Source of the DNA: Desulfobacterales bacterium
GTDB lineage: Bacteria; Desulfobacterota; DSM-4660; Desulfatiglandales; JALVZP01
Length of the DNA stretch: 6,681 nt
Assembly (NCBI GenBank): GCA_027037575.1
Contig: JALVZP010000289.1
Location: 1-6,681, forward strand
Reading direction: 5' to 3'
The notes under the pieces are model-generated. The model made no database searches. It was given only the letters and a program-made list of their open reading frames with translations, and was not told the DNA's origin. A program made the position numbers and the translations under genes. This document shows positions 1-6,248 of the stretch, in pieces (position 1 is the first letter of the stretch; each line of letters begins with the position of its first letter).

Positions 1-774
1 CCTGTAAATATAGAAAATATTGGAGATACCCAGCGTGCTACTAATATTGTCAACAATGGATATAAAGTTCAGACAGTCGAACATCTTCTGGCCACATTCT
101 ATGGATTTGGTATTGATAATGCTATTGTAGAGCTGGATGCACCTGAGGTTCCTGCCATGGATGGAAGTGCCTTTTCCTTTGTATTCCTTATCCAGATGGA
201 GGCAGGGATAGCTATCCAGGATGAGTTTAAGAAATTTCTTGTTATAAAGAAGCCATTCAGATTGGAAATGAATAGATCAGAAATAGAAGTATATCCCTCA
301 AATGAATTGAGGATTGAATATTATATTGACTTTGATCATCCTCTTTTGAGGAATCAGTATTATGACTTTAGGTTCTCTACCAAAAATTTTATACATGAGA
401 TTAGCAGGGCAAGGACATTTGGTTTCTTAAATGAAGTAAAGAGACTTATAGAAATGGGATGTGCACAGGGAGGATCCTTGGACAATGCAATAATCTTGGA
501 CGATTTTAGGGTATTAAATCCTGAAGGTCTAAGGTTTAAGGATGAGTTTGTAAGGCATAAGATACTCGATTTTATAGGAGATATTGCAACTCTTGGAATT
601 CCGATTATAGGACACTTTGTAGTAAGAAAAGCAGGACATTCCTTTAATCACTTTATGCTAAAGAAGCTTATAAGGGAATATGCTTCTTGCTGGAAGGTGG
701 TATCTCCAGAGATAGAGGATATTGAAATTAGGCTTCCCATATTTGGTATGCCAAGACCTGCATATGTATATTAA
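1..774 (+). CDS. lpxC: UDP-3-O-acyl-N-acetylglucosamine deacetylase LpxC (5' end outside window)
   Basis: This is the zinc hydrolase of the committed step of lipid A synthesis, which removes acetate from UDP-3-O-acyl-GlcNAc in the cytoplasm. The frame is open from base 1, so the ATG at 157 is internal and the real start lies outside. 257 residues are visible, and comparison with the remembered E. coli protein (about 305 aa) suggests about 50 are missing. Numbered from the window edge, TVEH ends at H28 (E. coli H79). The VRHKILD block gives H186 and D190 as the other zinc ligands with K187 beside them, and AGH gives the catalytic-type H213. MDGSA (53-57), SRARTFGF and GGSLDNA are also typical LpxC blocks. 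All catalytic residues in view are intact, so the gene looks functional. It ends without a fused FabZ domain. Its stop overlaps the stop of the convergent SDR gene. Identification is secure. Confidence 0.97.
   Translation, partial: PVNIENIGDTQRATNIVNNGYKVQTVEHLLATFYGFGIDNAIVELDAPEVPAMDGSAFSFVFLIQMEAGIAIQDEFKKFLVIKKPFRLEMNRSEIEVYPSNELRIEYYIDFDHPLLRNQYYDFRFSTKNFIHEISRARTFGFLNEVKRLIEMGCAQGGSLDNAIILDDFRVLNPEGLRFKDEFVRHKILDFIGDIATLGIPIIGHFVVRKAGHSFNHFMLKKLIREYASCWKVVSPEIEDIEIRLPIFGMPRPAYVY
771..774. other. Shared TTAA palindrome forming both convergent stop codons
   Basis: The plus strand reads TAA at 772-774 as the lpxC stop, and the minus strand reads TAA over 773-771 as the SDR stop. One four-base palindrome therefore ends two convergent genes, with no untranslated gap between them. 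Confidence 0.95.
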
Positions 775-1829
775 GGTTTGTAGAAGTTAAAGGTTTTAAT
801 AATTGCCTCTCTTAGAGGCGTAAACACATTCAATCCCAATTCCCTTCGAGCAAGTTCAATAGAAGGCACATAATATCTCTTTCCAGAGGAAATCCTATTC
901 TGAAAGACTACTTCCTTTACACCTGTGCATTCAGCTACTAAGTATGCAAGATCTCTTATACTTACAGCTTGGTCAGATCCCACATTGTATGGCTGAAGGG
1001 ATCTTCCTCTAAGGAGTATATGAAGTAGCCAAATCATAAGGTCAGAAGCATAAAGATATGATCTTATTGGACTTCCATCTCCCTTTACAACAATAGGTCC
1101 TCCAAGAAGGGCATCTCTTATGAAATTTCCAACTGCATAATGAACATTTAGCTGTAGGTAAGGGCCTAAGAAGGAAAAGCATCTTGCAATCTTTATCTCG
1201 AACCTGTATTTTTTTGCATATATATAGCAAAAAAATTCTGCTACCCTCTTACCAATTCCAAGTGGGGCATTTGGGTCATCTATGGCTACACCTCCATTGT
1301 AGTCTTCAGAGATAGGAAAATTGAAATCTCCATATATATAGCCAGAGCTGGTATATAAAAGTTTCTTAGCATCACATTCTAAGCAGAAATCTAAGATATT
1401 CCTTGTTCCTTGAGTAATTATATCAAATCTTTCTAATGGATCTGCTTCTCTAAATTTTTCAACTGCTGAGGCACTTGCAAAATGAATAATGTAGTCAAAT
1501 TTCTCCTTAGGAAAGGTAAAGTTTCTTACATCACCGGTATAAAATCTTAATATTGGATTTTTAGCAAGATGAGGTGCCTTTTTTTCAAAAGATTTGTAGT
1601 TTCTTGTTAAAACTGTGGCAGATAAGTTTAAACCAAGTCTTTTATTTGCCCATATAAGTGTTTCAAGAAGCCAACAGCCAAAAAATCCTGTTCCTCCTGT
1701 TATAAATAGTTTTTTATCTTTAAGCTCCTGAAGTATGTCCTTCGTGTGATCCAGTATAAATTCAAGATCATCTAAGATCTTTTCATTTACAAAGACGTCT
1801 TTGCTCTGGTCTGATAAAATCCCTTTCAT
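771..1829 (-). CDS. NAD-dependent epimerase/dehydratase-like extended SDR lacking the YxxxK tyrosine
   Basis: This 352-residue protein belongs to the extended SDR superfamily that modifies nucleotide sugars (4,6-dehydratase, epimerase or decarboxylase type). A roughly 40-residue lead precedes the Rossmann dinucleotide motif TGGTGFFG (44-51). Other family blocks are the SSG active-site strand (161-163), KIARCF, GPYL, GNFIRDAL, GDGSPIRSYLYASDL and YNVGS. In relatives I recall, the catalytic stretch reads like SAYGEGKR. Here it reads APLGIGKR, so Tyr is replaced by Leu190 (codon CTT at 1262-1260) while Lys194 remains. Ordinary SDR acid/base chemistry is therefore doubtful, and a nearby Tyr in SSGYIYG might compensate. 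I chose the start at 1829 because TGAGGT lies five bases upstream. The ATG at 1841 falls inside that Shine-Dalgarno sequence and has none of its own. The gene overlaps the upstream radical SAM gene by 47 nt. Substrate and reaction are unknown. Confidence 0.88.
   Translation of the reverse strand: MKGILSDQSKDVFVNEKILDDLEFILDHTKDILQELKDKKLFITGGTGFFGCWLLETLIWANKRLGLNLSATVLTRNYKSFEKKAPHLAKNPILRFYTGDVRNFTFPKEKFDYIIHFASASAVEKFREADPLERFDIITQGTRNILDFCLECDAKKLLYTSSGYIYGDFNFPISEDYNGGVAIDDPNAPLGIGKRVAEFFCYIYAKKYRFEIKIARCFSFLGPYLQLNVHYAVGNFIRDALLGGPIVVKGDGSPIRSYLYASDLMIWLLHILLRGRSLQPYNVGSDQAVSIRDLAYLVAECTGVKEVVFQNRISSGKRYYVPSIELARRELGLNVFTPLREAIIKTFNFYKP
805..819. repeat. Perfect 6-bp inverted repeat with 3-nt loop near the convergent gene ends
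   Basis: GCCTCT (805-810) and AGAGGC (814-819) can pair around CTT. The hairpin lies about 30 bases beyond the lpxC stop, inside the 3' end of the SDR gene. No T-run follows on either strand, so it is not a canonical intrinsic terminator. It could stabilise the lpxC transcript 3' end or be chance. Confidence 0.35.
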
Positions 1830-2859
1830 CAAATACCTCATTATAAGGTACAGGAAGTTCTTTTCTGTATATTCTTTTTATAACATATTCCTTTATAAAC
1901 TCCCTATTTTCAGCAATCCAGCAACCATCATAGTATTGGCCAAAAAATCTTATACTTAACCCACGTTCAACAATATCCCTTAGTGGTTCTTTAAAGAAGT
2001 TTCCCAAAGAAACATAAATATATGGACACGGCATGACATCTCCATATTTAGTTATAGAAATCATCCTTTTTACTGCAATACAGCCTAAATTGAGGCCGTA
2101 AGAAGGGGTAAAATGTGTAAAGACATTGTATTTCTTTTCAAGTCCCTTCACATATTCAATATCTTCTCTATCAACCAATACATCGAAATTTCCTTCCCAG
2201 TTTCCTACGGGCTTTGCATAGGTTACAAATACACCTACACCCTTTCCATTCAAAAACTCCAAAAAATTAATAAATTCCTCTGACCTTACCCTCTGCTTAG
2301 TAACAACTGTCTGAACAATTATGTGTAAACCTTCTTCTAAGGCAGCATCAATGGCTCTTATACATCTTTTAAATGCTCCTTTTTTTCTTCGAAACCTATC
2401 ATGTTCTTCCTCATTTAAACTATCAAGGCTAAGCTGAATCTTATCTACCCCAATTTCTTTTAAATATCTTGCCATATTCCTGTCTAAAAACCATCCATTT
2501 GTATCTACGCTAATGTAGAATTTATCTGGATCAATAGCGTCTATGATCTTTTCCAAGTCTGGAAAGATTAATGGCTCTCCTCCAGTAAGGACAAAGTGAG
2601 CAAGACCCATTTCATCTGCCTGCTTTGAAAGTTCCTTCACATCAGATGGTGTAAAGTTCCTTTCACCTTTCCTTCTCCTCATTCTTGCCTCTGTGCAATG
2701 TTCACAATGAAAATTACATCTGTAATCATATACTAATCTGACAATAGCAATACTTTCTCCTCTTTTAACCTTTTCCTCAAACTTCATGACCTTTTCGTAT
2801 ACATAAGGCTTTTTCTTTTTTAGCTCATTTCTTTTTTCTATCTCTTCTTTCTTAAGCAT
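1783..2859 (-). CDS. Radical SAM protein with Twitch/SPASM-like C-terminal cysteines
   Basis: This 358-residue radical S-adenosylmethionine enzyme is probably cytoplasmic. After a lysine/glutamate-rich lead it has CNFHCEHC (C48, C52, C55), the CX3CX2C ligands of the SAM-cleaving 4Fe-4S cluster. GGEPL (93-97) is the SAM amino-group motif, and SVDTNG and QLSLDS are barrel strands. The C-terminal part carries C260-X12-G-X4-C278 followed by PYIYVSLGN, then C313 and C357. The C-X9-15-G-X4-C spacing is that of SPASM/Twitch domains, which bind an auxiliary iron-sulfur cluster. Too few cysteines remain for a full SPASM with two clusters, so a Twitch-type single cluster is more likely. Known radical SAM enzymes act on sugars, aminoglycosides and peptides. 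No precursor-peptide gene is visible here and all neighbours look like sugar genes, so a sugar substrate is inferred. It starts 2 nt after the Nudix gene with GAAGGGT upstream. The specific reaction is unknown. Confidence 0.9.
   Translation of the reverse strand: MLKKEEIEKRNELKKKKPYVYEKVMKFEEKVKRGESIAIVRLVYDYRCNFHCEHCTEARMRRRKGERNFTPSDVKELSKQADEMGLAHFVLTGGEPLIFPDLEKIIDAIDPDKFYISVDTNGWFLDRNMARYLKEIGVDKIQLSLDSLNEEEHDRFRRKKGAFKRCIRAIDAALEEGLHIIVQTVVTKQRVRSEEFINFLEFLNGKGVGVFVTYAKPVGNWEGNFDVLVDREDIEYVKGLEKKYNVFTHFTPSYGLNLGCIAVKRMISITKYGDVMPCPYIYVSLGNFFKEPLRDIVERGLSIRFFGQYYDGCWIAENREFIKEYVIKRIYRKELPVPYNEVFDERDFIRPEQRRLCK
1835..1840 (-). promoter_or_regulatory. Shine-Dalgarno sequence deciding the SDR start
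   Basis: On the minus strand TGAGGT lies five bases before the ATG at 1829. It sits inside the radical SAM coding sequence, so ribosomes must initiate while the upstream gene is still being read. The competing ATG at 1841 overlaps this site and has no such sequence upstream. Confidence 0.75.
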
Positions 2860-2861
2860 AT

Positions 2862-3371
2862 CTACCCTTCTATGTATTTTTTATAGATGAAGTGGACTGG
2901 AATAAGATTGTCTGGGCATTTCTTATGCCACGCCCATTGTCCATTTTTTGGTTTTCCTCCTATATACATAAGACTTCTGTCTGGTGGACATTTCAGCTTG
3001 CATCTATATAGTAAGGAAATAAAATGGCCTTTATTCCTTTGATCAGAAAGAATAATTTCATTTATTGCAATAGGATCTGGCTCAAAATCTACATCTGCTT
3101 TAAGTTCATTCCTTGCAACCTTTTTAATACGTTCATATATAGGTTCTTTATATCTTATTATCCCACCTGGGACATGCCATCCAGGAGGAAGCATTTTATC
3201 TTCTCTCCATACCAGAAGGGTTTCTCCTTTCTCATTTTTTATAAGGAGATCCACATTAATCATGGGGGTTATTCTTGTGACAAATAGGAATATCTCTTCT
3301 GGAAGGCCCTTAGATGGATCTGATATAAAGGTCTCAATCTGATTAATAAGATCGACAATCTCTTTTTTCAT
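2862..3371 (-). CDS. Nudix-fold hydrolase resembling GDP-mannose mannosyl hydrolase (Gmm/WcaH-like)
   Basis: This 169-residue protein has the Nudix fold. The block ITPMINVDLLIKN...LLVWRE...GWHVPGG (34-70) lines up with the remembered E. coli Gmm block STPLVSLDFIVEN...GYWFVPGG. The Nudix box begins at G70 and keeps E76 at GX5E. It continues KVARNELKA (84-92) where the canonical box is REUXEEXGU: the first Glu is Val85, the EE pair is N88-E89 and the Gly is Lys91. E. coli Gmm shows the same kind of loss (RLTMAELGL). That family cleaves the sugar from GDP-mannose at C1 rather than cutting a phosphoanhydride. H116 in KGHFIS may correspond to the catalytic-base histidine of Gmm. The ATG overlaps the methyltransferase stop (ATGA), which suggests translational coupling, and the Shine-Dalgarno sequence is weak. 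The real substrate may be another NDP-sugar, so I give no symbol. Confidence 0.85.
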   Translation of the reverse strand: MKKEIVDLINQIETFISDPSKGLPEEIFLFVTRITPMINVDLLIKNEKGETLLVWREDKMLPPGWHVPGGIIRYKEPIYERIKKVARNELKADVDFEPDPIAINEIILSDQRNKGHFISLLYRCKLKCPPDRSLMYIGGKPKNGQWAWHKKCPDNLIPVHFIYKKYIEG

Positions 3372-4489
3372 CTTACTATCTCTAATCCAGATTCCCTTAA
3401 AATAGCTATCCTCATTCTTTTATCGTAGTCTGAAAGCAGTATCTCTTTAATTTCATCAGAGTAGCTTCCCGCCATAACAATCACAGCATCCACAGGATCT
3501 TTCCTTAAATATTCAGGGGAATGTATAGGAATATGAGTTAAAGGTGTAAACTTTCCTTGCTTAAAATCAGCGGAATCTACCACATAACTTATCCTCTTTG
3601 CTATTCCTGTTAAAGAAAGTATTGCAAATGCCTGATGACCTGCTCCCCATACAGCAACTCTTCTAAACTGCCTTAGATAATCTTTTAATTGTTTTTCTAT
3701 CTTTTCTTTTGTCTTCAAAAAACCTGATACATCTACTCTTCTTCTCTTTCTCACTATTGCAGAAAGGATGTATTCATGCCATATCTCATCTATCTTTATA
3801 ACATCAAATCCATTAAGTTCTAATGCTATCCTGAGAGTTTTTTTAGTAAAATAGGATAGATGATCAGCCATAAATTCAGAAAATAGACCCTTTTTTAAGA
3901 TCATATCAAAGTTTGGGACCTCAACAATTCCAACTCCATCCTCCTTTAGGTTTCTGTAAATGCACCTTAAGACAGTGTTAGGATCAGGGAGATGCTCCAG
4001 AAAGCTAAAGATAAAGAATGCATCAAAAGGGCCATTAGGGATCACATAATCCTCCTTTTCAACAAAACCTTCTATTACTTTAAGACCCTTTTTTTTGCAT
4101 CTATTTACAGAATCTGAAGAATATTCCAATCCGTATATATCTAATCCCAACTCCTTTAAAAGGGAAAGATATTCTCCCTTTCCAGAACCTATCTCAATTG
4201 CCCTTTTGCCAAAAAGATCATACTCCTTTATAAAGTTTCCAAGTTGATTTAGCCTAAATGTTCTCATTTCTTCAGAAAAGGAGATAGCCCTTATGGACTC
4301 TTTATAGTAAGAGACGGGTTTTATCTTCAATTGGATTAGTCCACATCCAGAACATTCATAGATTTTAAGGTTTATACCCCTTTCCTTCGTTATCTTACTT
4401 GAAAGATATTGGGCATTTCTTGGCATATTTTTGAACTGAAGTATTGGTTTATCAAAAAGTTCGCTGCCGCATATCCTGCATCTTTTCAT
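3368..4489 (-). CDS. SAM-dependent sugar C-methyltransferase-like protein (zinc-binding N-terminus, Methyltransf_14-like C-terminus)
   Basis: This 373-residue protein has the three-part build of NDP-keto-sugar C-methyltransferases such as TylC3 and TcaB9. The N-terminal zinc-binding module has paired cysteines C4/C7 and C46/C49 (CRICG and CSGCG). A class I methyltransferase fold follows, with EIGSGKGEY (99-107) for SAM, FLEH (163-166), EVPNFD and DHLSYF (209-214). The last is the segment that carries the catalytic His in characterised relatives. The C-terminal domain begins with VAVWGAGHQ (about 279-286), a second Rossmann-like unit known as the C-methyltransferase C-terminal domain. In the known family these enzymes methylate a ring carbon next to a keto group. 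The start at 4489 is decided by AAGAGGT five bases upstream and gives a protein that begins at the zinc module. An in-frame ATG at 4555 would add 22 residues lying wholly in the upstream gene. It starts one base after the ThDP gene stop. The exact acceptor is unknown. Confidence 0.9.
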   Translation of the reverse strand: MKRCRICGSELFDKPILQFKNMPRNAQYLSSKITKERGINLKIYECSGCGLIQLKIKPVSYYKESIRAISFSEEMRTFRLNQLGNFIKEYDLFGKRAIEIGSGKGEYLSLLKELGLDIYGLEYSSDSVNRCKKKGLKVIEGFVEKEDYVIPNGPFDAFFIFSFLEHLPDPNTVLRCIYRNLKEDGVGIVEVPNFDMILKKGLFSEFMADHLSYFTKKTLRIALELNGFDVIKIDEIWHEYILSAIVRKRRRVDVSGFLKTKEKIEKQLKDYLRQFRRVAVWGAGHQAFAILSLTGIAKRISYVVDSADFKQGKFTPLTHIPIHSPEYLRKDPVDAVIVMAGSYSDEIKEILLSDYDKRMRIAILRESGLEIVR

Positions 4490-4490
4490 G

Positions 4491-6248
4491 TTAAACCTCT
4501 TTTGACTCCAAAAATGGCCACAAGTCCTCAAGGGGCTTAGATACGATCCTTCCATCAGGCATTACCATAGAGGATATTCTTGGCTGGATCTGAAGATCAG
4601 GATCAATCATAACTTCACACATTACTGGGCATTCTGTCTCAATTACATCCCTAACTTCCTTCTCTAATCTATTCTGATTCTTTATCTGAAAGTATTTTAG
4701 CCCATATGCCTTTGCAATCTTTTTGAGATCAGGAATCGTAAGGCCACTTTCAGGATCACAACATACGAATCTTCCATTAAAGAATCTCTTTTGTGTATTC
4801 CTTATAGCTGCATATCCATTGTTGTTTAAGACGAATAGTTTAACTGGCAGATTTAGCCTCTTTAATGTCTCTAATTCCTGAATATTATGCTGAAGTCCCC
4901 CATCTCCTATTATACAGATAGTCCTTTTCTTATTGCTTGCCAAACAAACTCCTATGCTCTGTGGGAGTCCAAAGCCCATTGAACCTAAGCCAGGAGAATT
5001 TATAAGCCTTTGTCCTTTCTTTATCCTAAATGCCTGACAAGTAATTTCAGAGCAGCTTCCAGAACTTCCAGGGACAATTACATCCTCTTCTGTTAGGATG
5101 TCAGAAAGTATGTCTATAAGTGCATATGTATTTACATATCCTTTCTTCTTTTTATACTCTGGCAGGATTACAGGATATTTTTCTTTCCATCTTCTGCATC
5201 TTTCTATCCATTCCTTCCTTTCAACCTTTTCTATTAGTGAGCTTTTCTTTAAGAGTTCAATCAGAAAATCCCTTGCATCAGAAACTACAGGAACATCAAT
5301 CTTGGTATCTATCTTCCTTATCTCTGCTTCATCTATATCTACTACGATCTTTTTTGCATTCTTTGCAAAGTTTTTGTAATTGTATCCAACCTGTGCAAGA
5401 TCAAGTCTTGCACCTATGGAGATAAGAAGATCTGCACTTTGGAGAATAAAGTTGGAATATCTTGGAGCTACACTTCCAGGTCTTCCAAAATTCAATTCAT
5501 GATCTTCAGGAATTATGTCCAGTAGTCTCCATGTAAGAAGAACAGGAATATTAGTCTTTTCAATAAACTGGAGAAAATAATCCTCAGCATTTGCAAGCCT
5601 TACCCCCCTTCCTGCTAATATGACTGGCCTTTTAGATGCGTTTAATAGTTTTATACATCTTTCAACAATCTTACCTAAATTTTGCTTCCTCTTCCTTTTT
5701 GGCCTAAACCCTTTTAAATTCTTTTCTTCAATAGGATATGATTGGACATCTAATGGTATATCAATCCATACAGGGCCTGGTCTTCCAGATCTTGCATAAT
5801 ACAAAGCCTTTTCAAGATGATAACGGATAGTTTCAGGTTCAGTAACAGTGACTGCATACTTTGTTATTGGCTTTACAATAGATACAATATCAACTTCCTG
5901 AACACCCATCTGACGAACACCCTTTCCATGCATAAGATCTGATCTCTTTACCTGACCAGAGATGATCATTAAAGGAGTAGAGTCTATCCAGGATGCAGCA
6001 ACTGCTGTTATTGTATTTGTTCCTCCAGGCCCAGTTGTAACAAGTGCAACTCCTATATCATTTCTGTATTGCGCATATCCATCAGCAGCTATTGCCGCTG
6101 CCTGTTCATGGAGAAAGCATACTGGTGTGATCTCCTTATTTCTTCCAACAGAGTCTACAAGATGCATGGATCCACCACCAGGAAGGAGAAATATATAATC
6201 TACTCCAATCTTGGATATGAATTGGATTACATAATCGGAAAGCTTCAT
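4491..6248 (-). CDS. Thiamine-diphosphate enzyme, acetolactate synthase large-subunit-like (possible YerE-type sugar-branching enzyme)
   Basis: This 585-residue protein has the three-domain layout of the acetolactate synthase/pyruvate oxidase family. The N-terminal Pyr domain has LPGGGSMHLVDS, then HEQAAAIAADGYAQ with the ThDP-activating Glu48, then TGPGGTN. A central domain follows (about 190-330). The C-terminal PP domain has GDGG (448-451) and NNNGY (475-479), the magnesium/ThDP motif. Length is normal for the family. No regulatory small subunit (ilvN/ilvH) accompanies it, and the neighbours are sugar genes, so housekeeping branched-chain amino acid synthesis is unlikely. The characterised analogue in sugar clusters is YerE, which transfers a two-carbon unit from pyruvate to a CDP-keto-sugar. 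A similar role here is inference. The start at 6248 is chosen because it overlaps the cupin stop (ATGA) and has AAGG eight bases upstream. An ATG at 6269 lacks a Shine-Dalgarno sequence. The family assignment is firm; the substrate is not. Confidence 0.9.
   Translation of the reverse strand: MKLSDYVIQFISKIGVDYIFLLPGGGSMHLVDSVGRNKEITPVCFLHEQAAAIAADGYAQYRNDIGVALVTTGPGGTNTITAVAASWIDSTPLMIISGQVKRSDLMHGKGVRQMGVQEVDIVSIVKPITKYAVTVTEPETIRYHLEKALYYARSGRPGPVWIDIPLDVQSYPIEEKNLKGFRPKRKRKQNLGKIVERCIKLLNASKRPVILAGRGVRLANAEDYFLQFIEKTNIPVLLTWRLLDIIPEDHELNFGRPGSVAPRYSNFILQSADLLISIGARLDLAQVGYNYKNFAKNAKKIVVDIDEAEIRKIDTKIDVPVVSDARDFLIELLKKSSLIEKVERKEWIERCRRWKEKYPVILPEYKKKKGYVNTYALIDILSDILTEEDVIVPGSSGSCSEITCQAFRIKKGQRLINSPGLGSMGFGLPQSIGVCLASNKKRTICIIGDGGLQHNIQELETLKRLNLPVKLFVLNNNGYAAIRNTQKRFFNGRFVCCDPESGLTIPDLKKIAKAYGLKYFQIKNQNRLEKEVRDVIETECPVMCEVMIDPDLQIQPRISSMVMPDGRIVSKPLEDLWPFLESKEV
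4495..4501 (-). promoter_or_regulatory. Shine-Dalgarno sequence deciding the methyltransferase start
   Basis: AAGAGGT on the minus strand lies five bases before the ATG at 4489 and is formed by the last codons of the ThDP gene. It has the same core and the same spacing as the site before the SDR gene, which supports both start choices. Confidence 0.8.

Noticed and set aside
157..774. LpxC beginning at the ATG at 157
   Set aside because: The same frame is open back to base 1 and codes for the conserved TVEH zinc-ligand region, so this ATG is internal (the MDGSA motif).
1042..1230. Minus-strand frame of 62 codons within the SDR gene
   Set aside because: It is out of frame with a well-supported SDR coding sequence, and its cysteine/lysine-rich translation resembles no family.
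3024..3287. Plus-strand frame of 87 codons opposite the Nudix gene
   Set aside because: The opposite strand carries a clear Nudix fold, and the translation has no recognisable domain and a biased composition.
4089..4099. Run of eight A on the coding strand of the methyltransferase as a frameshift or slippage site
   Set aside because: It encodes Lys-Lys-Lys in an intact frame with conserved domains on both sides, and no alternative frame product or stimulatory structure is evident. Such runs are expected in A-rich genes.
4490..4555. A 22-residue N-terminal extension of the methyltransferase from the ATG at 4555
   Set aside because: It lies inside the ThDP gene, has no family resemblance, and the ATG at 4489 has a strong Shine-Dalgarno sequence and begins directly at the zinc module.
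5393..5413. Perfect 8-bp inverted repeat (GTGCAAGA / TCTTGCAC, 5-nt loop) as a terminator or operator
   Set aside because: It lies mid-gene in well-conserved ThDP-enzyme coding sequence, no T-run follows on either strand, and about one such stem is expected by chance in a window of this size.
5098..5425. Two plus-strand frames of 93 and 101 codons opposite the ThDP gene
   Set aside because: They overlap each other in different frames, are rich in Phe/Leu/Ser as expected for the antisense of a lysine/glutamate-rich gene, and match no family. They are shadows of the real gene.
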